Assembly: GCA_044375105.1 (NCBI GenBank)
Contig: JBILNK010000054.1
Span: forward strand, 1 to 24,094
Source of the DNA: JBIKLM01 sp044375105
Lineage (GTDB): Bacteria; Planctomycetota; UBA1135; GCA-002686595
DNA length: 24,094 nt
Direction: 5' to 3'
The notes beneath the pieces were generated by a model. That model was not told where the DNA came from and made no database searches. It saw only the letters and a list, made by a program, of their open reading frames with translations. The translations under genes and the position numbers were made by a program. Below, in pieces: positions 16,070 through 22,745 of this stretch. Position 1 is the stretch's first letter; each line of letters begins with the position of its first letter.

Positions 16070-16804
16070 TCACCGGCCCTGGGTCCAGCGGCTGTGGAAC
16101 CGCGTCATGCACTGGTCTAAGTCCAGCCCCCCGGCCCAGGCCAGCACGGCCTCGGCGGCCTCCTGGAGCGAGATCTGCATCTCGACCCATTCGGCGGGGG
16201 TGAACTCTTCCAGCACATGGCGCGCCGCATCGGTTCCTCCGCGCCCGATGCCGATCCGCAATCGAGGAAAGCGGTCGGTGCCGAGCGAGGAGAGGATGGA
16301 ACGCATCCCGTTGTGACCTCCGTGGCCGCCCTGGGCGCGCAGCCTGAGGGCCCCGAGGGGCAGATCCAGGTCGTCGTAGGCGACCAGGATCGGAGCGGGC
16401 TCCCCGAGGGTCCAGCCCAGGGCGCGCAGCAGCGGCGCCAGGGGCTCGCCCGAGCGGTTCATGAAGCGCTCGGGCCGGACCAGCAGCAGCTGGCTGTCGC
16501 TGAGCCAGCGCCAGGAGAAGCCGCTGAGAGCCAAGGGGGAGCCGGGGCTGGCCGCCGCCCTCTCGGGGGGGAGCCCGGCCGGAGACGTCTCGGCCTGCAG
16601 GGAGGCGGCCGGGACAACAGCGGCGGGGCGGAAGGTCTTGGCGGGTTCAAAGAGCGTGGCGGCGCCGGCCGAGGCCGGTCCGCGAGCCGACGAGCCGGAG
16701 CGCGCATCGCGCTCGGCCAGCAGCTCGGTCAGCAGGAACCCCAGGTTGTGCCGCGTGCGGGCGTATTCGGGTCCCGGGTTGCCGAGGCCGACCAGGAGCT
16801 TCAT
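16070..16804 (-). CDS. pth: Peptidyl-tRNA hydrolase Pth, with a 48-residue insertion
   Basis: A 244-residue protein that releases peptides from peptidyl-tRNA so that the tRNA can be reused. The key residues are present: N9 in GLGNPG, the catalytic H19 in TRHNLGF, N115 in FMNRSG, D145 in AYDDLDLPLG, and H164-N165 in GGHGGHNGMRS. RLRIGIGRGG follows at 181-190. Bacterial Pth is usually about 190-200 residues. The extra length lies between H19 and N115, where residues about 34-95 are Ala/Pro/Ser/Gly-rich; E. coli has 48 fewer residues in this interval. Upstream is a 373-bp spacer from rplY; downstream is rpsF. Confidence 0.96.
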   Translation of the reverse strand: MKLLVGLGNPGPEYARTRHNLGFLLTELLAERDARSGSSARGPASAGAATLFEPAKTFRPAAVVPAASLQAETSPAGLPPERAAASPGSPLALSGFSWRWLSDSQLLLVRPERFMNRSGEPLAPLLRALGWTLGEPAPILVAYDDLDLPLGALRLRAQGGHGGHNGMRSILSSLGTDRFPRLRIGIGRGGTDAARHVLEEFTPAEWVEMQISLQEAAEAVLAWAGGLDLDQCMTRFHSRWTQGR

Positions 16805-17177
16805 CGCGCACCGCCGCGGCCAGGGGCCTGGAGGGCCGAGCAGTGTAGGGCTGCGCCCCGCCGAAGCAAGGGCGGAGTCGACCGGGCGCCGCACCCGGGA
16901 CGCCCCCTGCCTGGGGGGGCGCTGGGCTCCTATCCGGCGATCCAGGCGGCCAACGGCCGGCACGGAACTCGCCCGGCTGGCGCCGGGCGCGCGGGTCGGC
17001 GGATCGGTTGGCCTTGGGGGCGGGGGGAGGACGCCCCGAGGCCAGGGTCTCGCGGGCCAGGGTCTCGCGGGCCAGGGTCTCGCGGGCCAGGGTCTCGCCG
17101 CCAAGTGGCCCGGCCGGTCGAACGGGCTCCGAATCGGCCCGGGAGCCTCTTTCCGGCCCCGGGCACCTCCGCCGTGA
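16805..17177. other. 373-bp spacer between rplY and pth
   Basis: No protein-like frame is seen. The main feature is a four-copy 15-bp tandem repeat at 17041-17100. The rest is GC-rich sequence with no promoter that I can call. Confidence 0.5.
17041..17100. repeat. Tandem repeat, 4 copies of 15 bp
   Basis: Three perfect copies and one copy with a single change of GCCAGGGTCTCGCGG run head to tail. They lie between rplY and pth. The period is a multiple of three, but no credible gene spans them. Confidence 0.9.
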
Positions 17178-17759
17178 TCAGGCCTTGGGGGCCTCGCCTT
17201 CCGCAGCGGCCGGCGGCGGGGCGTCGACCTTGGTGGCATCGGCCACGATCGCCAGCACGAAGTCCGGCGCGCTGATCAGGCTGACGCCCTCGGGCAGCTG
17301 GAGATCCTTGGCCTTGACGGTCTCGTGGGCCTTGAGGGCCTCGGCGTTGAAGCGGATCTCGTCGGGGATCTTGGAGGGGATCGCCTTGATCTTGACCAGG
17401 TGGTGGACGACCTGCAGCACGCCCCCGCGGGCCTGGCCCTCGAAGTGCACCTCGACCTCGGCTTCGATCGGAACGCCGCGCGTCACGCGGCGGAACTCCA
17501 CGTGGATCACCTGATCGCCGAAAGCGTCGTACTGCATCTCCTTGATCAGCACGGTCTCGGACTTGTCGCCGAGATCGATGTCGAACATCTTCTCGTGCTT
17601 GCGGCGCGCGGCCAGGAACGAGCGCTGGTCGATATGGATGTCGGCGTGCGGTTTGCCCTCGCCTTGGATGTTGGCGGGGATGCGGCCTTGGGCGCGCAGC
17701 TTGCGCGCGCCGCGCGAGCCGAGTTGTTCACGGCGGGCGCCGTTCAGGTTGGAGCTCAT
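17178..17759 (-). CDS. rplY: 50S ribosomal protein bL25 (long, Ctc/TL5 type)
   Basis: A 193-residue protein. The N-terminal domain (about 1-95) is the 5S rRNA-binding bL25 fold, including GSRGARKLRAQGRIPANIQGEG and VLIKEMQYDAFGDQVIHVEF. The C-terminal beta domain (about 96-180) is the TL5/Ctc extension (GVPIEAEVEVHFEGQARGGVLQ). The end is Ala/Pro-rich (PPPAAAEGEAPKA). The gene lies between prs and pth, a common bacterial arrangement. The start follows the prs stop by 80 nt. Confidence 0.97.
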   Translation of the reverse strand: MSSNLNGARREQLGSRGARKLRAQGRIPANIQGEGKPHADIHIDQRSFLAARRKHEKMFDIDLGDKSETVLIKEMQYDAFGDQVIHVEFRRVTRGVPIEAEVEVHFEGQARGGVLQVVHHLVKIKAIPSKIPDEIRFNAEALKAHETVKAKDLQLPEGVSLISAPDFVLAIVADATKVDAPPPAAAEGEAPKA

Positions 17760-17839
17760 GAGTTCCCTGGATGGTTCGGACGACAGGGTCGGGGGAAGCC
17801 CCCGCCCGCGAAGTGCGAGCGGGGGAGGACGTGGGATTT

Positions 17840-18781
17840 TCAGTCGAACAGCGAGCTGACCGACTTGCCCTGGTGGATGTTGGCGATCGCATTGCCGATC
17901 AGAGGCGCGATCGAGACGACGGAGAGCTGGCGCGGGGACACGCCACGGCGCGGGATGCTGTCGGTGACCAGGATCACGTCCGCCGGGCAGGCTTCCAGGC
18001 GTTCGACCGCCGGGCCGCAGAAGACCGCGTGGCTGACGCACAACACGATCCGTTTGGCCCCCCGGGTGCGCAGGATCTTGGCCGCTTCGCTGATCGAGCC
18101 ACCGGTCGAGATCATGTCGTCGACCAGGATCACGTTGCGCCCATCGACCTCGCCGATCACGTTGTGGACCGTGATTTCCGAGCCCGACTTGCGGCTCTTG
18201 TCGACGATCGCCAGGTCCTCGGCCCCCAGGGCGCGCGCGTAGCTGCGCGCCATCTTGGTGCCGCCCACGTCGGGGGTCACGATGACCGGGTCGGCGACCG
18301 CCAGCTGATGGATCGCTCTGAGCATCACCGGCTTGGCGTACAGGTGGTCCACGGGCACGTCGAAGAACCCCTGGATCTGGGGGGCGTGCATGTCGAGGCA
18401 CAGCACTCGGTCAGCGCCGGCGCCGGTCAGGGAATTGGCGACGACCTTGGCGCTGATCGGTACCCGGCCCTCGTCCTTGCGGTCCTTGCGGGCGTAGCCG
18501 TAGTAGGGCATCACCGCGGTGATGCGGTCGGCCGAGGCGCGCCGAAGGCAGTCGATCAGCAGCAGCAGCTCGACCCAGTTCTCGTTGACCGGCGGGCAGG
18601 TCGGCTGAAGCACGAAACAGTCCGTGCCCCGCACGTCGTCGTGGATCTTGATGTCGATCTCACCGTCCGGGAAGCGGCCCACGGATGCATCGCACAGCGG
18701 CACGCCCATGTGCTCTGAAATGGCCTTGGCCAGCTCCGGATGGGCGTTGCCGGCGATCAGCTTGAGGCGTCCCTCGGACAT
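17840..18781 (-). CDS. prs: Ribose-phosphate pyrophosphokinase (PRPP synthetase)
   Basis: A 313-residue class I enzyme that makes PRPP from ribose 5-phosphate and ATP for nucleotide, His and Trp synthesis. Conserved segments are KLIAGNAHPELA (7-18), GRFPDGE (35-41), PYYGYARKDRK (92-102), CLDMHAPQIQGFF (128-140), the catalytic flexible loop VDKSRK (193-198), and the PRPP-binding VILVDDMISTGGS (217-229). The ATG at 18779-18781 gives a length close to E. coli (315 aa). An in-frame ATG 9 codons upstream (18806-18808) is also possible, and neither has a clear ribosome site. The order glmU-prs-rplY-pth is common in bacteria. Confidence 0.98.
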   Translation of the reverse strand: MSEGRLKLIAGNAHPELAKAISEHMGVPLCDASVGRFPDGEIDIKIHDDVRGTDCFVLQPTCPPVNENWVELLLLIDCLRRASADRITAVMPYYGYARKDRKDEGRVPISAKVVANSLTGAGADRVLCLDMHAPQIQGFFDVPVDHLYAKPVMLRAIHQLAVADPVIVTPDVGGTKMARSYARALGAEDLAIVDKSRKSGSEITVHNVIGEVDGRNVILVDDMISTGGSISEAAKILRTRGAKRIVLCVSHAVFCGPAVERLEACPADVILVTDSIPRRGVSPRQLSVVSIAPLIGNAIANIHQGKSVSSLFD

Positions 18782-19135
18782 GGGCTTCTGGGGGCTGGCC
18801 TGGGGCATGGGCGGGGCGATCGGGCGGTCGGAAGCCCGCCTGGCCTCTGGGGGCGGAAGAGGATAACGGCCGAGGGCGCTCCCGTCTGCCCTGCAGCGAC
18901 GTAGAACCCAGGCCAGCGACCGAACTGCCGGCAGCCTGCGCCCTGCGCCAGACGCCGAGGCCCGCGCGCGGCCAGCCGGATCGCGCCGCCGCCCCCCTTT
19001 GGGACGGTGCGCTCGAAGACGGGGCTCCGGGGCCTCCTGGCTGCCTGGAGCCGGAAGGAGAGCCGGGCCCTGCAACCCTCCAGGCGCCCCCCCCGAGCTC
19101 CCGAGACCCTCTTCTTGCGGCGACCCGGACCGGCT
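18782..19135. other. 354-bp spacer between glmU and prs
   Basis: No gene-like frame is present. It contains a run of eight C (19087-19094). glmU and prs are usually close together, so the gap is longer than expected. No promoter or terminator could be called. Confidence 0.45.
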
Positions 19136-20458
19136 TCAGCTCCCGCTGCCCGTCGGGGGTTTCCGCTTGACGGTCGAAGCAGGTCGCGGGCCCAGGGAGC
19201 GCGCCGGCACCCCCACCCAGGCCTCGCCCGGGGGCACCTCCTTGCGGGTCAAAACGGCGCCCGCGCCTGTCAGGGCCCCCTCCCCCACCCGGCTGGGCGC
19301 GACCAAGATCGAGCCGGACCCGATGAAAGCGCCGGCGCCGATGTGCGTGCGGTGCTTCTTGACTCCATCGTAGTTGGCCACGATCGTGCCTGCTCCGATA
19401 TTGCAGTTCGGGCCCACATCCACGTCGCCCAGGTAAGCGAGGTGCTTGGCCTTGCTGTGCTCCCCCAGGCGGGCCTGCTTGGTTTCGGTGAAGTTGCCCA
19501 CCGCGGCGTGGTCGGCGAGCACGGTGCCCTCGCGCAGGTGCGAGAAGGGTCCGACCTCACAATCAGCTCCGATCACCACTCCCCGGCGGATGACGCTGGC
19601 CGGCAGGATCACGGTGCGCGGACCGATCGAGACGCCATGATCGATCCAGGTGGAATCCGGGTCTTCGATCTGAACGCCGGCCAACAGGTGCTGCTCAAGG
19701 ATGCGCGCCTGCAGCGAGCGCCGCGCTTCCGCCAATTCGGCCAGGGTGTTGACCCCGCGCGCCTCGGCCAAATCCTCGAGATCTAGGGTCCGGACCGAGC
19801 GGCCGGCCGCCAGCAGCAGCAGGACCGCATCCGTCAGGTAGTACTCCCCTTGGGCGTTGTGGTTGGTCAGGCGCTCCAAGAAGGCCGGCAGGTCCGCGGG
19901 GAAGGCATAGACCCCCACGTTGACGCGGCGAATGCGCCGCTGTGCCGCGGTCGCATCGCGCTCCTCGACGATCGCCTCCAAGCGCCCATCGGCGCCTTCG
20001 ATCAGGCGGCCATAGCCCCGGGGCCGGGGCACCTCCGCGGCGAGCACCGCAGCGCCCCCCTCCGGCCGGGCTGCCGCGAGGTCCCTCAGGGTTTCCCCGG
20101 TGAGCACCGGCATGTCCCCGTAGGTCACCAGGATCTGGCCCTGCTCGGCGGCCAGGGCCGGGGCCGCCACCTGCAGGGCGTGCCCGGTCCCCAACTGAGG
20201 CTCCTGAACGACCACCTCGACGGGCAGTCCCCCCGCCAGCCTGCCGGGGGCCTCGAGCTCGCCCTGCTCGAGCAGGTCCGCCAGCACCCGGTCGCGCTGT
20301 TCCCCCAGCACCAGGACGACCCGGGAGGCCCCCCCGTCCCTGGCGGCCCCCAGGGCCCAGCCGAGCAGGCTTCGCCCGCAAACCCGGTGCAGGACCTTGG
20401 GCTGGGCACTCTTCATGCGGGTGCCCTTGCCGGCGGCCAGGATCACGACGGTTGTCAT
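19136..20458 (-). CDS. glmU: Bifunctional GlmU: GlcNAc-1-P uridyltransferase / GlcN-1-P acetyltransferase
   Basis: A 440-residue protein that makes UDP-GlcNAc for peptidoglycan and lipid A. The N-terminal pyrophosphorylase domain starts with VVILAAGKGTRMKSAQPKVLH (4-24) and has QLGTGHA (88-94) and TYGDMP (112-117). The C-terminal left-handed beta-helix acetyltransferase domain starts near 262. It holds H339 in KAKHLAYLGD (the catalytic His, H363 in E. coli), NIGAGT, NYDGVKKHRTHIG and FIGSG. It is slightly shorter than E. coli GlmU (456 aa) and ends in a basic tail (KRKPP). The ATG at 20456-20458 begins directly at the nucleotidyltransferase motif; upstream in-frame codons add no conserved sequence. 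It is the first gene of the leftward array. Confidence 0.97.
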   Translation of the reverse strand: MTTVVILAAGKGTRMKSAQPKVLHRVCGRSLLGWALGAARDGGASRVVLVLGEQRDRVLADLLEQGELEAPGRLAGGLPVEVVVQEPQLGTGHALQVAAPALAAEQGQILVTYGDMPVLTGETLRDLAAARPEGGAAVLAAEVPRPRGYGRLIEGADGRLEAIVEERDATAAQRRIRRVNVGVYAFPADLPAFLERLTNHNAQGEYYLTDAVLLLLAAGRSVRTLDLEDLAEARGVNTLAELAEARRSLQARILEQHLLAGVQIEDPDSTWIDHGVSIGPRTVILPASVIRRGVVIGADCEVGPFSHLREGTVLADHAAVGNFTETKQARLGEHSKAKHLAYLGDVDVGPNCNIGAGTIVANYDGVKKHRTHIGAGAFIGSGSILVAPSRVGEGALTGAGAVLTRKEVPPGEAWVGVPARSLGPRPASTVKRKPPTGSGS

Positions 20459-20476
20459 GGCACTGATAAAGCTGTC

Positions 20477-20512
20477 AGAGTCGCTCGGTCCACAAAGTCG
20501 TGGAGAGACTCT
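20477..20512 (-). repeat. Hairpin in the glmU 5' leader
   Basis: An outer stem AGAGTC (20477-20482) / GACTCT (20507-20512) encloses an inner stem TCCAC (20489-20493) / GTGGA (20500-20504). The two are joined by an asymmetric internal loop. It lies about 20-55 nt upstream of the glmU ATG. It has no T-tract, so it may be a leader RNA structure rather than a terminator. Confidence 0.5.
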
Positions 20513-20590
20513 ACCCAACCGGCGGTCGCGGCCAGGCGGCGGGGCCGCGACCGGGACCTGTCCGGCGCAGGCGAGGGCCCGAGGCCCGGG

Positions 20591-20613
20591 GAGCGGGTCC
20601 CCGGGGCCCGCTC
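20591..20613. repeat. GC-rich inverted repeat in the divergent intergenic region
   Basis: GAGCGGG (20591-20597) and CCCGCTC (20607-20613) are perfect inverted copies around a 9-nt loop that itself contains CCCCGGGG. It could be an operator or a hairpin; the role is unknown. Confidence 0.5.
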
Positions 20614-20714
20614 CGCAGCCGGGGCCTATCCCGCTAAATTAGGCTGCGGTCTGGCTTTAGGCAAAGGCGTGCAGATATGGACGCCGCATTTGGGTATCGC
20701 CTTCACCATTTCTT

Positions 20715-20740
20715 GGAACCGGGGATACCATTGGGTCGTC
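20715..20740 (+). promoter_or_regulatory. Candidate ECF-sigma promoter for the exported-protein gene
   Basis: GGAAC (20715-20719) and CGTC (20737-20740) are 17 nt apart. This is the layout of many extracytoplasmic-function sigma promoters (GGAAC, 16-17 nt, CGTC or similar). It would give a 5' leader of about 180 nt. Short motifs of this kind can occur by chance in GC-rich DNA, so this is tentative. Confidence 0.3.
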
Positions 20741-20912
20741 CGAAGCGAGCCCGGTCCGCATCGCCCCCCCGCCTAGGCGGCAACGATGTGGGTTAGGGCC
20801 CCCGAGCCCGGGGGTCTCCGAGCACGGGATGGACCATCCGGCCTTGGTCCGGGGGCCAGGCCTCGTCGGCCTGCCCCACTCCCAGCGCTTTGGGACGTCT
20901 TCCGAAACCTTC

Positions 20913-20918
20913 AGGAGG
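20913..20918 (+). promoter_or_regulatory. Perfect Shine-Dalgarno of the exported-protein gene
   Basis: AGGAGG lies 9 nt before the ATG at 20928. It is the strongest ribosome site in the window. It decides the start at 20928 over the in-frame ATG at 20829, which would put 33 extra residues before the signal peptide. Confidence 0.9.
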
Positions 20919-20927
20919 TTCTGGTTC

Positions 20928-22469
20928 ATGAACTACCGCACTTCGCTGCTGGCGGCTGGCGCCGCCGCCGCTCTCGCTGGGCTCGCCAATGCCCAGGTCG
21001 ACTACAGCTTCAACTGGCACTCGATGAACTTCGGCTTCCTCGGTGGAGCTGCCTTCACGAGCGGCCCGGTGCTGTTTGGCTTCGGCCAAACCGTCACCAA
21101 CTTCGCTGGCCCGGGTGACTCGATCCGTATCTGCCACGGCATCGACAGCACCCAAGGCGGCCGCATGCAGACCGGCGGCGCCTCCGACGTCAGCTGGTTC
21201 AGCCTGACCCAAGGCTGGGGCGCCCTGAACACCGTCCCCGGTGTCGACTACGGCTTGGTCAGCTTCCACGCTGCCTCGGTCAACTCGGTCGCTGGCGACG
21301 CCTGCTTCAGCTCGTTCTTCGCCCAGGGCACCGACGCTCAGACCGGCCAGCCGGTCGTGCTGAACAGCGCCCTCAGCGCCGCCTTCGTCCCGGGCCTGAT
21401 CGCCGCCACCGCGGCCACTCCGGTCCCGACCTTCTGGTTCAACTACTTCCAGTTCCTGGGCTCGACGGGTCTCCTGACCCCGAACACCCTGGGTGTCCAG
21501 CCGGGCCCCTTCGCGGCTCCCCTGCTGACCCACCTGATCATGGAAGTGCAAGGCCCGCTCAACGGGGGCCCGACCAACCAGCAGTACTTCGTGCTCTCGA
21601 CCGCTGAACTCAACGGTTCGGGCAACGGCACGATCGGCGCCGGTGGCGTGACCAACGGCAACAGCCGCCAGGCCTCCAGCCTGTTCGGCGTGTCCGCCGA
21701 TGCTTCGGGCGCCATCAGCCACAACCGTCTGACCTCGTTCGCGGGCGCCGGCATCTCCGGCACCACGAACACCCAGTTCGGCGGTGGCCCCGGAACTGAC
21801 CAATGGTTCGGCACGATCGGCACCGTGACCCCGGCCCTGTGGGCCGCCCAGAACGGCAACACCGGCGGCGGTGGTCCGGACTGGCGCGTCAGCAACCAGT
21901 CCAGCATCTGCAACCTGCGCGTCCTCGACATGCTCGCTGGCGCTCAAGGTTCTGCCCTCGCCGTGCCCGCGGGCCCGGCGACCTCGGTCACCAATCCGGG
22001 TCTGGCTGCCAACTTCCCCTTCTTCCTGTGGTCGGCCACCCCGGGTGCCGGCATGATCCAGAGTCCGATGAGCTGGGATGCCATCCCCGGTGTGATCGCG
22101 CAAGCCGGCTCGCTGGCCCTGGGCCCGCAAGCCACTTCGCGTGACGGCCTGCAAACCGTGCCGATCAACTTCGACGCGGTCACCAACGCCTTCCTGGCCC
22201 AGTCGGTCTTCTCGGTGGGTGCGAACTTCCAGTCCGCCCAAGACCCGACGACCGGTGGCACCGCGGCCTCCCTGTTCGAAGACGGTGTCGGCCTCGGCAT
22301 CGACGGCTCCGCTAGCTTCACGGTCGCCCAGGGCCTCCCGGTCGGCCCGAAGCCGAACCTGGCCAACCGCAACATCGGCGTCGCCGCTGTCGGTATCCAG
22401 TTCGACATCTTCACCTTCTCGCTGAGCCTGACCGAGTTCGCCTCCTCGCTGACCCTGAGCCTTCAGTGA
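20928..22469 (+). CDS. Exported protein of unknown family, probably highly expressed
   Basis: A 513-residue protein I do not recognise. MNYR followed by LLAAGAAAALAGLANA forms a textbook signal peptide with cleavage after ANA (residue 22). The mature part is rich in Gly, Ala, Ser, Thr, Asn and Phe and very poor in Lys (one). It has only a few Cys (C69, C126 and one in the SICNLR segment). It shows no transmembrane segment, no LPXTG or PEP-CTERM sorting signal and no clear internal repeat. Alternating hydrophobic stretches, especially near the end (FDIFTFSLSLTEFASSLTLSL), suggest beta structure. Expression signals are strong: perfect Shine-Dalgarno, arginine encoded by CGC/CGT as far as I read, and a double hairpin ending in a T-tract. 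It could be a major surface, outer-membrane or secreted protein; this is inferred from expression signals only. Confidence 0.9.
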   Translation: MNYRTSLLAAGAAAALAGLANAQVDYSFNWHSMNFGFLGGAAFTSGPVLFGFGQTVTNFAGPGDSIRICHGIDSTQGGRMQTGGASDVSWFSLTQGWGALNTVPGVDYGLVSFHAASVNSVAGDACFSSFFAQGTDAQTGQPVVLNSALSAAFVPGLIAATAATPVPTFWFNYFQFLGSTGLLTPNTLGVQPGPFAAPLLTHLIMEVQGPLNGGPTNQQYFVLSTAELNGSGNGTIGAGGVTNGNSRQASSLFGVSADASGAISHNRLTSFAGAGISGTTNTQFGGGPGTDQWFGTIGTVTPALWAAQNGNTGGGGPDWRVSNQSSICNLRVLDMLAGAQGSALAVPAGPATSVTNPGLAANFPFFLWSATPGAGMIQSPMSWDAIPGVIAQAGSLALGPQATSRDGLQTVPINFDAVTNAFLAQSVFSVGANFQSAQDPTTGGTAASLFEDGVGLGIDGSASFTVAQGLPVGPKPNLANRNIGVAAVGIQFDIFTFSLSLTEFASSLTLSLQ

Positions 22470-22477
22470 TCGGTTAG

Positions 22478-22503
22478 GAGCTCACCCCCCCCGGGGTGAA
22501 CTC
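22478..22503 (+). repeat. First hairpin after the exported-protein gene
   Basis: GAGCTCACCCC (22478-22488) pairs with GGGGTGAACTC (22493-22503) with one mismatch and a CCCC loop. It begins 8 nt after the stop codon and directly precedes the intrinsic terminator. It may protect the mRNA 3' end. Confidence 0.65.
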
Positions 22504-22511
22504 GTAGTGCG

Positions 22512-22544
22512 CGACCCCCGCGAAAGCGGGGGTCGTTTTTTTTT
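22512..22544 (+). terminator. Strong intrinsic terminator
   Basis: A perfect 10-bp stem CGACCCCCGC (22512-22521) / GCGGGGGTCG (22526-22535) closes a GAAA tetraloop and is followed by nine T. It ends transcription of the exported-protein gene. It is the only textbook rho-independent terminator I found in the window. Confidence 0.95.
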
Positions 22545-22745
22545 GACCTGATTCGTTTGCACAGGCCCCACCGGCGCAGATGCCCGCGCCCGACAGGGAT
22601 CGCGTACCGCCACCGCAGATGCGCATGGCGGGCCTGGGACGAGGGGCCATCGATCGGGCGGGAGGGTCCCTGTGGGTGCCGCCGGCTGCGGCTCCCGATG
22701 GCGGGGTGTCGCGGAGGTCCCCGCAGCCCGGGTTAGGCTTCCGGA

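Larger units (their letters stand above)
20459..20927. other. Divergent intergenic region between glmU and the exported-protein gene
   Basis: 469 bp that must hold promoters for both directions. It contains a hairpin in the glmU leader (20477-20512), a GC palindrome (20591-20613), an AT-rich element near 20630-20645, a candidate ECF-type promoter for the rightward gene (20715-20740) and its Shine-Dalgarno (20913-20918). A weak leftward candidate (TTGCCT, 17 nt, TAATTT) overlaps the AT-rich element. No gene-like frame was seen. Confidence 0.6.
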
